Below the pieces are notes generated by a model. It was not told the origin of the DNA. It made no database searches and worked only from the letters and a program-made list of their open reading frames with translations. Of a stretch of 19,498 nucleotides of DNA, positions 6,080 to 13,613 are shown one piece after another. Position 1 is the stretch's first letter. The number at the start of each line of letters is the position of its first letter. Source of the stretch: DASWHR01 sp035541035 (GTDB taxonomy: Bacteria; Actinomycetota; AC-67); the NCBI GenBank assembly GCA_035541035.1, contig DATLFO010000200.1, positions 1-19,498 on the forward strand, given 5' to 3'. Both the position numbers and the translations under genes were made by a program.

Positions 6080-7233
6080 AGATCCTGCACACCTCGGACT
6101 GGCACGTCGGCAAGACTTTGCGCGGCCGCAGCCGCATCGACGAGCACGAAGCCGTGCTCGCCGAGGTCGCATCGATCGCGGAGCGAGAGCAGGCCGATCT
6201 GGTGCTGGTGTGCGGCGACCTGTTCGACTCGGCCGCGCCCGCGCCCGACGCCGAACGCGCGGTCTACCGCGCGCTGCTCGCGCTCACCGACACCGGCGCG
6301 ACCGTCGCAGTGCTGGCCGGCAACCACGACAGCGATCGCCGGCTGCACGCGGTCAAGCCGCTGCTCGAGCTCGGCCGGATCGTGGTCGGCATGCCGTCGG
6401 AGAACCCGGTCACGCTGGTGCAGGGCCGCGGCGGCGACACCGCGAGCCTGGTGATGCTGCCGTGGGTCGGCAAGCAGCACGTGGTCAAGGTCGAAGAGCT
6501 GATGAAGATGGACGGGGCCGAGACCCAGCAGCACTACGCCGAGCGCGTCAAGCGCATCGTGCATCACCTGTGCGCACCGATGAGCGCCGACACCGTCAAC
6601 GTGCTCGCCGCGCACATGACTATCGCCGGCGCCGAGACCGGCGAAGAGGTCCGCAGCGCGCACGTGTTCGACTACGCGGTTCCCGGCACCGTCTTCCCGG
6701 CCTCGCTGCACTACATCGGCCTCGGGCACTTCCACACGCCGCAGAAGGTCGCAGCTCCCTCGCTCGCCTGGTATTCCGGCTCCCCGCTGCGGCTGGGCTT
6801 CGGCAGCGACGCCGAGGAGCGTGCCGACAAAGGCGTGGTCATCGTCGAGGCGACGCCGGGCGCGCCCGCGGTCGCGCGTCTCGAGCCGCTCACCTCGGGC
6901 CGGCGGCTGCGCACGATTCGCGGCACGCTCGACCAGCTCGAGAACATGGCCCGAAACGACATGACCGGCGACGACTACCTGCGCGTGTTCGTGCGCGAGC
7001 AGGCCAAGGCCGGCATCGCGCAGCAGGTCCGCGAATGGTTCGAGCACGCAGTCGACGTCCAGATCGACCCGCAGGACGAAGGCGAGACGGCCGCGTCCGA
7101 ATCCACGCGCGCGGGCCGCTCGCCCGGCGAGCTGTTCCGCGACTATCTCGCCCACAAGCAGGCGAACGACGAGCGCGTGATCGCGCTGTTCGACCAGATC
7201 CTCGAGGAGATGCATGCGGCCGACACGGCTTGA
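6076..7233 (+). CDS. sbcD: SbcD/Mre11 nuclease subunit
   Basis: The metallophosphoesterase subunit of the SbcCD (Mre11-Rad50) complex, which nicks and trims DNA ends, hairpins and protein-blocked ends. All calcineurin-like motifs are present: SDWHVGK (Asp8, His10), GDLFD (Asp48), GNHD (Asn83, His84), AAHMT and GHFH. After the catalytic domain comes a capping region and a C-terminal helical part (LFRDYLAHKQAN) that in the family contacts Rad50. The length of 385 residues is normal. The start is GTG at 6076 inside the herA stop (GTGA), implying translational coupling; the protein must begin here since MKILHTSDWH is the invariant opening. The 3' end overlaps sbcC by 20 bp. Confidence 0.96.
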   Translation: MKILHTSDWHVGKTLRGRSRIDEHEAVLAEVASIAEREQADLVLVCGDLFDSAAPAPDAERAVYRALLALTDTGATVAVLAGNHDSDRRLHAVKPLLELGRIVVGMPSENPVTLVQGRGGDTASLVMLPWVGKQHVVKVEELMKMDGAETQQHYAERVKRIVHHLCAPMSADTVNVLAAHMTIAGAETGEEVRSAHVFDYAVPGTVFPASLHYIGLGHFHTPQKVAAPSLAWYSGSPLRLGFGSDAEERADKGVVIVEATPGAPAVARLEPLTSGRRLRTIRGTLDQLENMARNDMTGDDYLRVFVREQAKAGIAQQVREWFEHAVDVQIDPQDEGETAASESTRAGRSPGELFRDYLAHKQANDERVIALFDQILEEMHAADTA

Positions 7234-9595
7234 GCTCGAAGGATTCACCGCCTTCAAACAGCCCACGGTCGTCGACTTCGACGGTTGCGACTTCTTCGCG
7301 CTCTGCGGCCAGACCGGCGCGGGCAAGTCCAGCATCATCGACGCGATCTCGTTCGCGCTCTACGGTTCGATCCCGCGGCTGGACCGCAACGACGTGCGCA
7401 GCGTGATCTCACAGGGGCTGCTCGAATGCAAGGTGCGGCTCGACTTCACCATCGGCGAGACCGCCTACACGGCGGTTCGCGTCGTGGCGCGCACCAAGAT
7501 CGGCGCCACCACACGGGAGGCGCGCCTGCAGCGCGGGGCCGAGACGCTCGCGGGCGACGCGAAGGCGGTCAGCGCCGCCGTCGAAGGACTCATCGGGCTA
7601 ACTTTCGAGCAGTTCACGAAATGCGTCGTGCTGCCGCAGGGCGAGTTCGCCCGCTTCCTGCACGACAAGCCGGCCGACCGGCAGGATCTCCTCGTCAAGC
7701 TGCTCGGCTACGAGCTCTACGAGCGCATGGGCCGCCGCGCCAACGAGCTCGCGCGCCGGGCCGGCGACCAGGCCGAGTGGCTCGCCAAACGGCTCGAGGA
7801 CGAGTTCATCTTCGCTACCCCGGAGTCCCGGACCGAAGCCGCCGAGCGGCTCGCGACGCTCGACGCGGTGCGCGTGCGCGTCGAGGATGCCACGCCGGGA
7901 ATCGAGGCGCTCGACGCCGACGCGAAGGAAGCCAAGGCCGAAGCGGCCGCGGCGCGGGCCCGGCTGGACCGGCTCGCCAAAGTCTCGGTTCCCGACGGCG
8001 CCGGCGCGCTCGCCGGTGCCGTCGCGCGGGCCCGCGACGCGCGCGAGGCCGCCGAGGCCGAGGCCGAACGCACCGACGCCGCCCGCCGCGCGGCCGAGGC
8101 CGCGCTGGAGGCGCTGCCGCAGCGCTCGGTGCTCGAGATCGCGCGGCAAGCGCACGCGGACCGCGCGAAATGCGAGACGCAGCGAACGCAGGTGATGGCG
8201 GCCTTGGAGGCGCTCGGGCGGGTCGCGGGGGAAGCGGCCGTCGCGTTCGATGCGGCCGTGGCGGCGATGGAAGCGGCCGAGCGAGCGCTCGAGGCGGCGC
8301 GCATCCAGCACCGCGCGCACGATCTGGCGCGTTCCCTCGTCGCCGGCGATCCCTGCCCGGTCTGCAAGCAGACCGTGTCGACGCTGCCCGGCGACGACGT
8401 TCCCGCCGACCTGCACGACGCCGAGCGGGCCCTCGAGCAGGCACGGGCCGCGCGCGAGGACGCCGACCGCAACCGCCGCAAGGCCGCCGACGACAAGACC
8501 CGCGCCGAGGTCACCGCCGACGAGCTCACCGCCACGCTCGACGAGCTCACCCGCCGGGTGGCCGACCATCCCGACCCGGACCAGCTCGACCGGGCGCTCA
8601 CCGAGCTGGAGTCAGCCGAGCGTGAAGCCGCCGACGCGCGCCGCGCCGGCGACGCCGCCCGCCGGGCCGCCACCGACGCCCAGCGCCGCCTCGACGGCGC
8701 CATGCGCGCCGAGCAGGACGCACGCAAAGGATTCGACCAGGCCCGCGACGCGCTCGCCGACCTGTCGCCCCCGCCCGCGTCCCGCGACGATCTCGCCGCC
8801 GACTGGGAGGAGCTGGCGGCCTGGGCGGCGACGCAGCATGCCGCACAGGCCGCTGCCGCCGACGCCGCCGACCGCCGCGTCGAGGAGATCCTCGAGCAGC
8901 GCCGCGCGCGCGCGGGCGAGCTGCTCGCCGCCGCCCGGGACGCCGGGATCGAGGTGCCGCACGGCGTGAAGCTCTCCGAGGCGTGCATGCAGGCCGTCGT
9001 GAGCCAGCGCGCCGTGCTCGAGCGCATCGAAGCCGCGCTGATCCAAATGGAGGACGTCGCCGCGCAGCGCAAGACCGCCGAGGAAGAGCAGGCCGTCGCC
9101 TCGACGCTGGGCCGCCACCTGAGCGCGAGCAACTTCGAGAAGTGGCTGCTCGACGAAGCGATGCAGCGGCTGGTCGAATCGGCGAGCCGCGTGCTGCGCG
9201 AGCTGTCGGCGGGCGGGTATTCGCTCGCGGTCGACGGGAAAGGCAACTTCGCCGTGATCGACCACCGCAACGCCGACGAGCAGCGAAGCGCCAAGACGCT
9301 GTCGGGCGGGGAGACGTTCCTGGCGTCGCTGTCGCTGGCGCTCGCGCTCAGCGAGGACCTGGCCGGCATGGCCGCCGAAGGCGCCCGGCTCGACGCGATC
9401 TTCCTCGACGAAGGATTCGGTACGCTCGACCCCGAGACGCTCGGTGTGGTGCAGTCCGCCATCGAGAGCCTCGCGAGCCAAGGCCGCATGGTCGGGCTCG
9501 TCACGCACGTGCGCGAGATCGCCGACTACGTTCCGGTCCGGTTCGAGGTACGCAAGCATCCCGACACCTCACGCGTCGAGAAGGTCGACGCGTGA
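7214..9595 (+). CDS. sbcC: SbcC/Rad50 SMC-like ATPase subunit
   Basis: The ATPase and coiled-coil arm of the Mre11-Rad50 complex. The N-terminal lobe has LELEGFTAFKQPT and Walker A GQTGAGKS (Lys38). Two long Ala/Arg/Glu-rich coiled-coil arms meet at a zinc hook CPVC (Cys381, Cys384). The C-terminal lobe carries the ABC signature LSGGET (696-701) and Walker B IFLDEGFGTLDP (Asp732, Glu733) with the D-loop. At 793 residues it is shorter than E. coli SbcC (1048) and nearer archaeal Rad50 (about 880), so the arms are short. ATG 7214 is preceded by GAGGAG at 4-nt spacing and lies inside sbcD; the stop shares GTGA with the nurA start. The arms are low-complexity, as seen from long open antisense frames here. 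Confidence 0.96.
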   Translation: MRPTRLELEGFTAFKQPTVVDFDGCDFFALCGQTGAGKSSIIDAISFALYGSIPRLDRNDVRSVISQGLLECKVRLDFTIGETAYTAVRVVARTKIGATTREARLQRGAETLAGDAKAVSAAVEGLIGLTFEQFTKCVVLPQGEFARFLHDKPADRQDLLVKLLGYELYERMGRRANELARRAGDQAEWLAKRLEDEFIFATPESRTEAAERLATLDAVRVRVEDATPGIEALDADAKEAKAEAAAARARLDRLAKVSVPDGAGALAGAVARARDAREAAEAEAERTDAARRAAEAALEALPQRSVLEIARQAHADRAKCETQRTQVMAALEALGRVAGEAAVAFDAAVAAMEAAERALEAARIQHRAHDLARSLVAGDPCPVCKQTVSTLPGDDVPADLHDAERALEQARAAREDADRNRRKAADDKTRAEVTADELTATLDELTRRVADHPDPDQLDRALTELESAEREAADARRAGDAARRAATDAQRRLDGAMRAEQDARKGFDQARDALADLSPPPASRDDLAADWEELAAWAATQHAAQAAAADAADRRVEEILEQRRARAGELLAAARDAGIEVPHGVKLSEACMQAVVSQRAVLERIEAALIQMEDVAAQRKTAEEEQAVASTLGRHLSASNFEKWLLDEAMQRLVESASRVLRELSAGGYSLAVDGKGNFAVIDHRNADEQRSAKTLSGGETFLASLSLALALSEDLAGMAAEGARLDAIFLDEGFGTLDPETLGVVQSAIESLASQGRMVGLVTHVREIADYVPVRFEVRKHPDTSRVEKVDA

Positions 9596-10551
9596 GGTTC
9601 ACCGTCGAGCCTTGGTCGCCCGAGTACGCGGCGCCTTTCGACAGCGACGCCGCACCCGAGCCGGGCGCGCCGCCCGCCGCAGAGGTCGACGAGCGCGTCG
9701 AAGCCGAGCCCGCGGAGTGGACGCCCAAGCCGCCGCCGCACGGCGCCGTCCCGGCGAAGCGGGTCATGTTCGTCGACGGCGTGCAGCGCATCGACGCCTG
9801 GGTCTGGGTCGCGGCCGAGGACGGGACGGTGCGTCCGGGCATCTGCGCCTCCTACGCGGCCGGCGTGGTGTGCTGCGACGGCCGCGCCGACGTGCCCGAC
9901 ATCGAGGTGCGCCGCGGCCTGTTTTCGGCCGCGCCCGTCGAGCCGATCAACGCCCGCCGCGTCGTCTACCGCCCCTACGGCGCGACGGGGGAGAGCGTCG
10001 ATCAGCTTCGTCACGCCGTCCAGCAGCGCATGGGCGAGCTCGAGGCCGACCTCGCCCGCCGCTGTGGCCCGGCGGATCTGATCGTGCTCGACGGACCGTT
10101 GCGCGGCCGGCAGAACGTTCCCGACGCGATCGGCTTCGTCAAGAGCCACCAGCAGCGCTACCTGTCCGACCCCGCGCACGCCGTGGTCGGACGGCTCGGG
10201 GCAGGGGAGCGCACGCCGCTGTTTCTGATGACGACCTCATGGACGCGATACTCGTGGTATCTACGCCTGCCCGGCCCGGCCGCGCAGCCCTGGTCCTCGG
10301 TGGTGCGCTGCGAGGCGTCGGCGGACCTGTCCGCGGCCGAGGCGACCCGGGTCGCCGATCGTGCCGCCGCGACGCTGCCGATGTTCGCCTCGGCGGCCCA
10401 CAAGGATCCGCGCGCGCCCCAGAATCTGTATCCGATCGGCGGTCTCGAGCGTGCCTTGCGACATCGCCTGGGCGACCCTGCTCTTCTGTACCGCGAGCTG
10501 CGCCAGGCGGCGTCGCGGCCTCGCTCTGCGGCCGCCGCTCCCGCTGGGTAG
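9592..10551 (+). CDS. nurA: NurA-type 5'-3' nuclease, HerA partner
   Basis: A 319-residue protein matching the NurA domain, the nuclease that works with HerA to produce 3' single-stranded tails for recombination. Visible landmarks are FVDGVQRID (Asp62, the expected first metal ligand), LIVLDGPL (Asp167), a KSHQQRYL segment (Lys184, His186) and the C-terminal HKDPRAPQNLYPIGGLE (His270, Asp272), near the family's conserved His. The first 55 residues are a Pro/Glu/Ala-rich stretch, probably disordered, before the domain. The GTG at 9592 overlaps the sbcC stop (GTGA); no independent Shine-Dalgarno is obvious, so coupling is likely. A GC hairpin follows the stop within 4 nt. The family is assigned from motifs plus operon position; individual catalytic roles are inferred. 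Confidence 0.87.
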   Translation: MRFTVEPWSPEYAAPFDSDAAPEPGAPPAAEVDERVEAEPAEWTPKPPPHGAVPAKRVMFVDGVQRIDAWVWVAAEDGTVRPGICASYAAGVVCCDGRADVPDIEVRRGLFSAAPVEPINARRVVYRPYGATGESVDQLRHAVQQRMGELEADLARRCGPADLIVLDGPLRGRQNVPDAIGFVKSHQQRYLSDPAHAVVGRLGAGERTPLFLMTTSWTRYSWYLRLPGPAAQPWSSVVRCEASADLSAAEATRVADRAAATLPMFASAAHKDPRAPQNLYPIGGLERALRHRLGDPALLYRELRQAASRPRSAAAAPAG

Positions 10552-10554
10552 CGC

Positions 10555-10578
10555 CGGCCCCGGCCGCGTCCGGGGCCG
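10555..10578 (+). terminator. GC hairpin ending the HerA-SbcDC-NurA operon
   Basis: CGGCCCCGG (10555-10563) pairs with CCGGGGCCG (10570-10578) over a 6-nt loop, starting 4 nt after the nurA stop. No T-run follows, so termination is inferred from position and stem strength. Confidence 0.55.
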
Positions 10579-10584
10579 CGCCGG

Positions 10585-10606
10585 CGGACGCCGGCCGGAC
10601 GCCGGC
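10585..10606. repeat. Tandem 11-bp repeat CGGACGCCGGC x2
   Basis: Two exact head-to-tail copies of CGGACGCCGGC follow the nurA terminator hairpin, with a partial third (CGG). Each unit holds the self-complementary GCCGGC. It lies in non-coding DNA between nurA and the DUF4193 promoter; it may extend the termination structure or be simple slippage. Confidence 0.5.
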
Positions 10607-10649
10607 CGGGAGCCGGGGGAGCCGGGAATCAATCGCCTCCGATGGAGCG

Positions 10650-10678
10650 TTGCGTGGGGTGCTTTGGTGGTGTATAAC
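10650..10678 (+). promoter_or_regulatory. Sigma70-type promoter of the DUF4193 gene
   Basis: TTGCGT (10650-10655), a 17-nt spacer and TATAAC (10673-10678) form a good housekeeping promoter. A start near 10685 would leave a leader of about 13 nt before the ATG at 10698, just enough for the AGGGCAGG ribosome-binding region. This makes the DUF4193 gene a separate transcription unit from the resection operon. Confidence 0.7.
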
Positions 10679-10697
10679 TCGCGGCCCTAAGGGCAGG

Positions 10698-10967
10698 ATG
10701 GTGGAAATAGTGGTCGACGACGAAGAAGAAACAGAAGCTCCGGATGCGTCTTTGGACGAGATCCTCGCGAAGCGCGCCGAAGAAAAGGGCGAAGACGAGG
10801 AAGAAGAATCCGTCATCGAGCTGACACGCGAAGAGCGTGCAGAGTCGCTTGCCATCAAAGTCCTGCCGCAGCAGGCCGACGAATTCACCTGCCGTAACTG
10901 CTTCCTGGTCAAGCACCGCAGCCAGCTCGCGGACCGCAAGAAGATTATCTGCAAGGACTGCGCCTGA
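10698..10967 (+). CDS. DUF4193 family zinc-ribbon protein (89 aa)
   Basis: A small protein of the DUF4193 family, which is characteristic of Actinomycetota; its function is not established. The N-terminal half is strongly acidic (DDEEETEAPD, EEKGEDEEEES). The C-terminal half has the family signature VLPQQADEFTCRNCFLVKHRSQL, ending CKDCA, giving a CxxC...CxxC zinc ribbon. The length of 89 residues is close to the usual 95-100. ATG 10698 follows AGGGCAGG with short spacing and matches the promoter just upstream. A short GGGCG/CGCCC hairpin (10982-10995) lies after the stop and may attenuate read-through to lnt. The acidic tail plus zinc ribbon would suit a protein- or RNA-polymerase-binding role, but that is only inference. 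Confidence 0.92.
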   Translation: MVEIVVDDEEETEAPDASLDEILAKRAEEKGEDEEEESVIELTREERAESLAIKVLPQQADEFTCRNCFLVKHRSQLADRKKIICKDCA

Positions 10968-11004
10968 CCCGTCCGGCCTTCGGGCGAGGCCGCCCTTGCG
11001 GTAG

Positions 11005-11010
11005 TACCTT
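11005..11010 (+). promoter_or_regulatory. Candidate -10 box for a leaderless lnt transcript
   Basis: TACCTT ends exactly 6 nt before the GTG at 11017, and no Shine-Dalgarno is visible before that start. In actinobacteria a TANNNT box at this distance marks leaderless mRNAs. No good -35 box is seen 17 nt upstream, so this is a moderate call. Confidence 0.4.
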
Positions 11011-11016
11011 TTAAGC

Positions 11017-12798
11017 GTGTCCACCCCCCGGCCTCCTGCCTTCCTCGCCTTTTCCGGCTGGCCGCTCCGGCTGCGAGTTCCGCTCGCGATGGCCTCCGGT
11101 GTCGTCGCCACGTTCGCGTTTCCGCCTGCTCAGCTGCGGTTCGTCGCGTTCGCCGCGCTCGTCCCGTTTCTCCTGTCCTTGCGCCAGGCGACGGTTCGTG
11201 ACGGCGCCGTCGCGGGCGCCGCGTTCGGGCTGGCGTTCATGGGCGTGCTCATCGGCTGGATCTCGATCGTCGGATGGATCGCCTGGGCCGCTCTCGTCTT
11301 CGCGCAGATGCTGTTCTACGCGGGCTTCGGCGCACTCGCCGCACTGCTGGGCCGTGCGGGACCGGTCGCGCGGGTGCTCGGCTGGCCGCTGGTGTTCACC
11401 GGCTTCGAGCTCGCGCGCTCGCGCTTTCCGCTGGGCGGGTTCGAGTGGGGCGTGCTCGGCTCCTCGCAGGAGGCGGTCTCCACCCTCACGCCGCTGGCGC
11501 GCGCCGGCGGTGTGTTCGCGATCTCGATCGCGCTCGTCGCGATCAACGCTTTGCTGTCCGAGGCGATCGCCGCCCGCCGCAAGCGCAACGCCGTGCTGGC
11601 CGTCGCGCTCGCCGCGGCCGGCGCGATCGCTCCGGCCATGATGCCGCTCGGCGCCGTTGCGAACTCCGGCACCATCGACGTCGCGATGGTCCAGGGCAAC
11701 GTGCCGCGTGGATACTTCGCCGGGCTTCGCCGCGGACGCGTCGGCCCCGAGGACGAGATCATCATCGCCAACCATCTGCGTTTGACCGACACGCTCGCCG
11801 CGAACCCGCCCGAGCTCGTGATCTGGCCCGAGAACGCGCTCGACCGCGATCCGTTCACCGATCAGGAGGCGCGGCGCGCGATCGTGGACGCGACCGCCGC
11901 GACGGGAGCGCCGCTGCTCGTCGGAGCGATCATCGACGGACCCCGTCCCGGCACGTTCTTCAACGCCAACCTGCTGTTCGACGAAGGCGGCCGGCTCCTC
12001 GGCCGCTACGACAAGATGAAGCTGGTTCCGTTCGGCGAGTACGTGCCGTGGCAATGGACGCGCAGCGTCGTGCCGGCGCTCTCGGCGATCGGCAGCGACG
12101 GGATTCCCGGCGACGAGCCGGTGGTTCTCAACGCCAACGGCACGCAGATCGGCGCGGTGATCTGCTTCGAGTCTTCGCGCGCCGAGCTGGTGCGGCGCTT
12201 CGTTGAGCGCGGCGCGGAGATGATCGTGGTCTCGACCAACAACGCGACGTTCGAGCGCACGCCGCTCGCGCGCCAGCATCTGGCGCTGTCGCGCATGCGC
12301 GCCGTCGAGACCGGCCGTCCGGTGCTGCACGCGGCGATTTCGGGCATCTCGGCGATCATCCAGCCGGACGGCTCGATCGTGCAGCAGGCGGGTCTGTTCC
12401 GTCCCGCGATCCTTCGGCAGCGAATCCAGACGACGAGCGGCTTGACCCCCTACGTCGCCTACGGCGCCACGATCGAGCTCGCCTACGGCATCGGCGCCGC
12501 GGTCGCCGCGATCGTGGCGCTGCTGTTCATCCGCCGGCGTCCCTCGACGGTGGCCGAGGACGACGAGCCCGACTTCTGGCTCGCGCCGGTGACGGCGGCG
12601 CACGACGAGCCGCATCCGCTGCTCGCCCACGTCGACGACGCGGACCATTCGTCCGCGCCCCCGCCCGGGCCTTCTCCCGCGCCCTCTTCCTCTCCGGCCT
12701 CGGTGGCGACCAAGGACCCGGCCCCGCCGGCGCGGGACGAGCCGGAGGCCGAGGCCGAGCCGCCGCGCGGTGACAGGGGAGCGGAGGCCGCGCAGTGA
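11017..12798 (+). CDS. lnt: Apolipoprotein N-acyltransferase with long disordered tail
   Basis: Lnt adds the third acyl chain to the N-terminal cysteine of lipoproteins at the outer face of the cytoplasmic membrane. Residues 1-215 carry several membrane helices (PLAMASGVVATFAF onward); residues 225-470 are the CN-hydrolase domain, with the catalytic triad in canonical context: Glu272 (WPEN), Lys333 (YDKMKLVPFGEYVP) and Cys383 (VICFES). A last helix (about 487-507) is followed by an 85-residue Pro/Ala/Glu/Asp-rich tail, not part of the usual family length of 500-540. The GTG start at 11017 is chosen for the first hydrophobic block and the TACCTT box; an ATG at 11089 would cut into helix 1. The stop overlaps the ppm1 start by 4 bp (GTGA), as expected for the actinobacterial Lnt/Ppm1 partnership, in which the two proteins may be adjacent or fused. 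Confidence 0.93.
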   Translation: MSTPRPPAFLAFSGWPLRLRVPLAMASGVVATFAFPPAQLRFVAFAALVPFLLSLRQATVRDGAVAGAAFGLAFMGVLIGWISIVGWIAWAALVFAQMLFYAGFGALAALLGRAGPVARVLGWPLVFTGFELARSRFPLGGFEWGVLGSSQEAVSTLTPLARAGGVFAISIALVAINALLSEAIAARRKRNAVLAVALAAAGAIAPAMMPLGAVANSGTIDVAMVQGNVPRGYFAGLRRGRVGPEDEIIIANHLRLTDTLAANPPELVIWPENALDRDPFTDQEARRAIVDATAATGAPLLVGAIIDGPRPGTFFNANLLFDEGGRLLGRYDKMKLVPFGEYVPWQWTRSVVPALSAIGSDGIPGDEPVVLNANGTQIGAVICFESSRAELVRRFVERGAEMIVVSTNNATFERTPLARQHLALSRMRAVETGRPVLHAAISGISAIIQPDGSIVQQAGLFRPAILRQRIQTTSGLTPYVAYGATIELAYGIGAAVAAIVALLFIRRRPSTVAEDDEPDFWLAPVTAAHDEPHPLLAHVDDADHSSAPPPGPSPAPSSSPASVATKDPAPPARDEPEAEAEPPRGDRGAEAAQ

Positions 12799-13544
12799 AC
12801 GCGCTTCTGGTCCTGCCGACCTACAACGAAGCCGCCAACATCCGAGAGGTCGTCGAGCGCGCACTCGCGGCCACGCCCGATGTCGACATCCTCGTCGTCG
12901 ACGACAACTCGCCCGATGGCACCGGCCGTATCGCCGACGAGATCGCCGCCGCGCAGCCGCGCGTCCGCGTGATGCACCGGCCGGGCAAGGGCGGTCTGGG
13001 ACCGGCCTACATCGCGGGATTCACCGACGGGCTCGCCCGCGGCTACGAGGCCTTCATCGAGATGGACTCGGACCTGTCGCACGACCCGGCCGATCTGGCG
13101 CGGTTCGTTGCGGCCGTCAAGGACGCGGATCTGGTGATCGGCTCGCGCTACATCCCCGGCGGGGGCGTCACCAACTGGAGCAAGAATCGGGTCCGGCTGT
13201 CGCAGGCCGGGAACCTGTACGCGCGGACGCTGCTCGGCTTCGGATTGACCGACTCCACGAGCGGCTACCGCTGCTACCGCCGCGGCTTGATCGAGACGCT
13301 GCCGCTGCGGCAGATCGGCAGCGAGGGCTACACGTTCCAGATCGAGATGGCGTGGCGCTCCTGGACGCTCGGCTTCATCGTCACCGAGATCCCCATCGTG
13401 TTCCGCGAGCGCACCGAAGGCTCGTCGAAGATGTCGCGGCGGATCGTGTTCGAGGCGCTGTGGCGCGTGCTGGTCTTCGCGCTGCGCTTCAAGCGTGCGC
13501 CGCGGCGCGCGCATCCCAAGAGCGTCGCGACATCGCCGGGATAG
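12795..13544 (+). CDS. ppm1: Polyprenol monophosphomannose synthase (GT2)
   Basis: A 249-residue family-2 glycosyltransferase that transfers mannose from GDP-mannose to polyprenyl phosphate, giving the donor for periplasmic mannosylation of proteins and lipoglycans. The family opening LLVLPTYNEAANI, the nucleotide-site VVDDNSPDGTG (Asp36-Asp37), the DxD-type EMDSDLSHDP (Asp91, Asp93), GSRYIPGG, and DSTSGYRCYRR are all present, as is the late FRERTEGSSKMS. It lacks C-terminal membrane helices, like the soluble Ppm domain of actinobacteria that relies on the neighbouring Lnt for membrane contact. Start GTG at 12795 overlaps lnt (GTGA). A related dolichol-phosphate glucosyl- or GlcNAc-transferase is possible, but the lnt linkage favours mannose. 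Confidence 0.9.
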   Translation: MNALLVLPTYNEAANIREVVERALAATPDVDILVVDDNSPDGTGRIADEIAAAQPRVRVMHRPGKGGLGPAYIAGFTDGLARGYEAFIEMDSDLSHDPADLARFVAAVKDADLVIGSRYIPGGGVTNWSKNRVRLSQAGNLYARTLLGFGLTDSTSGYRCYRRGLIETLPLRQIGSEGYTFQIEMAWRSWTLGFIVTEIPIVFRERTEGSSKMSRRIVFEALWRVLVFALRFKRAPRRAHPKSVATSPG

Positions 13545-13557
13545 GAAGGCCCGGCAA

Positions 13558-13598
13558 CGGCAGCGGCCGCACCCCCGATTCGAGTGCGGCCGCAGCCG
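13558..13598. terminator. Bidirectional stem-loop between ppm1 and the FG-GAP gene
   Basis: GCGGCCGCAC (13563-13572) pairs with GTGCGGCCGC (13584-13593); beyond a single A/A mismatch, CGGC and GCCG extend the stem to 14 pairs. The loop is 11 nt. It lies between the stops of two convergent genes (13544 and 13614), the classical place for a shared terminator. No T-run is present. Confidence 0.7.
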
Positions 13599-13613
13599 GA
13601 GAGGCATCCGCCC

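Noticed and set aside
4304..6172. Long minus-strand open frame opposite herA
   Set aside because: It is an Arg/Ala/Val/His-rich antisense shadow, common in GC-rich genes; the plus strand holds clear HerA motifs.
7717..9504. Long Ser/Ala-rich minus-strand open frame opposite sbcC
   Set aside because: It mirrors the Ala/Arg/Glu coiled coil in antisense; SbcC motifs on the plus strand are complete.
4385..10551. Phage-defence system (HerA-nuclease type, such as HerA with a SIR2 or DUF4297 effector)
   Set aside because: The partners are SbcD, SbcC and a NurA-type nuclease, the standard resection set; there is no defence-type effector, transposase or defence-island marker beside it.
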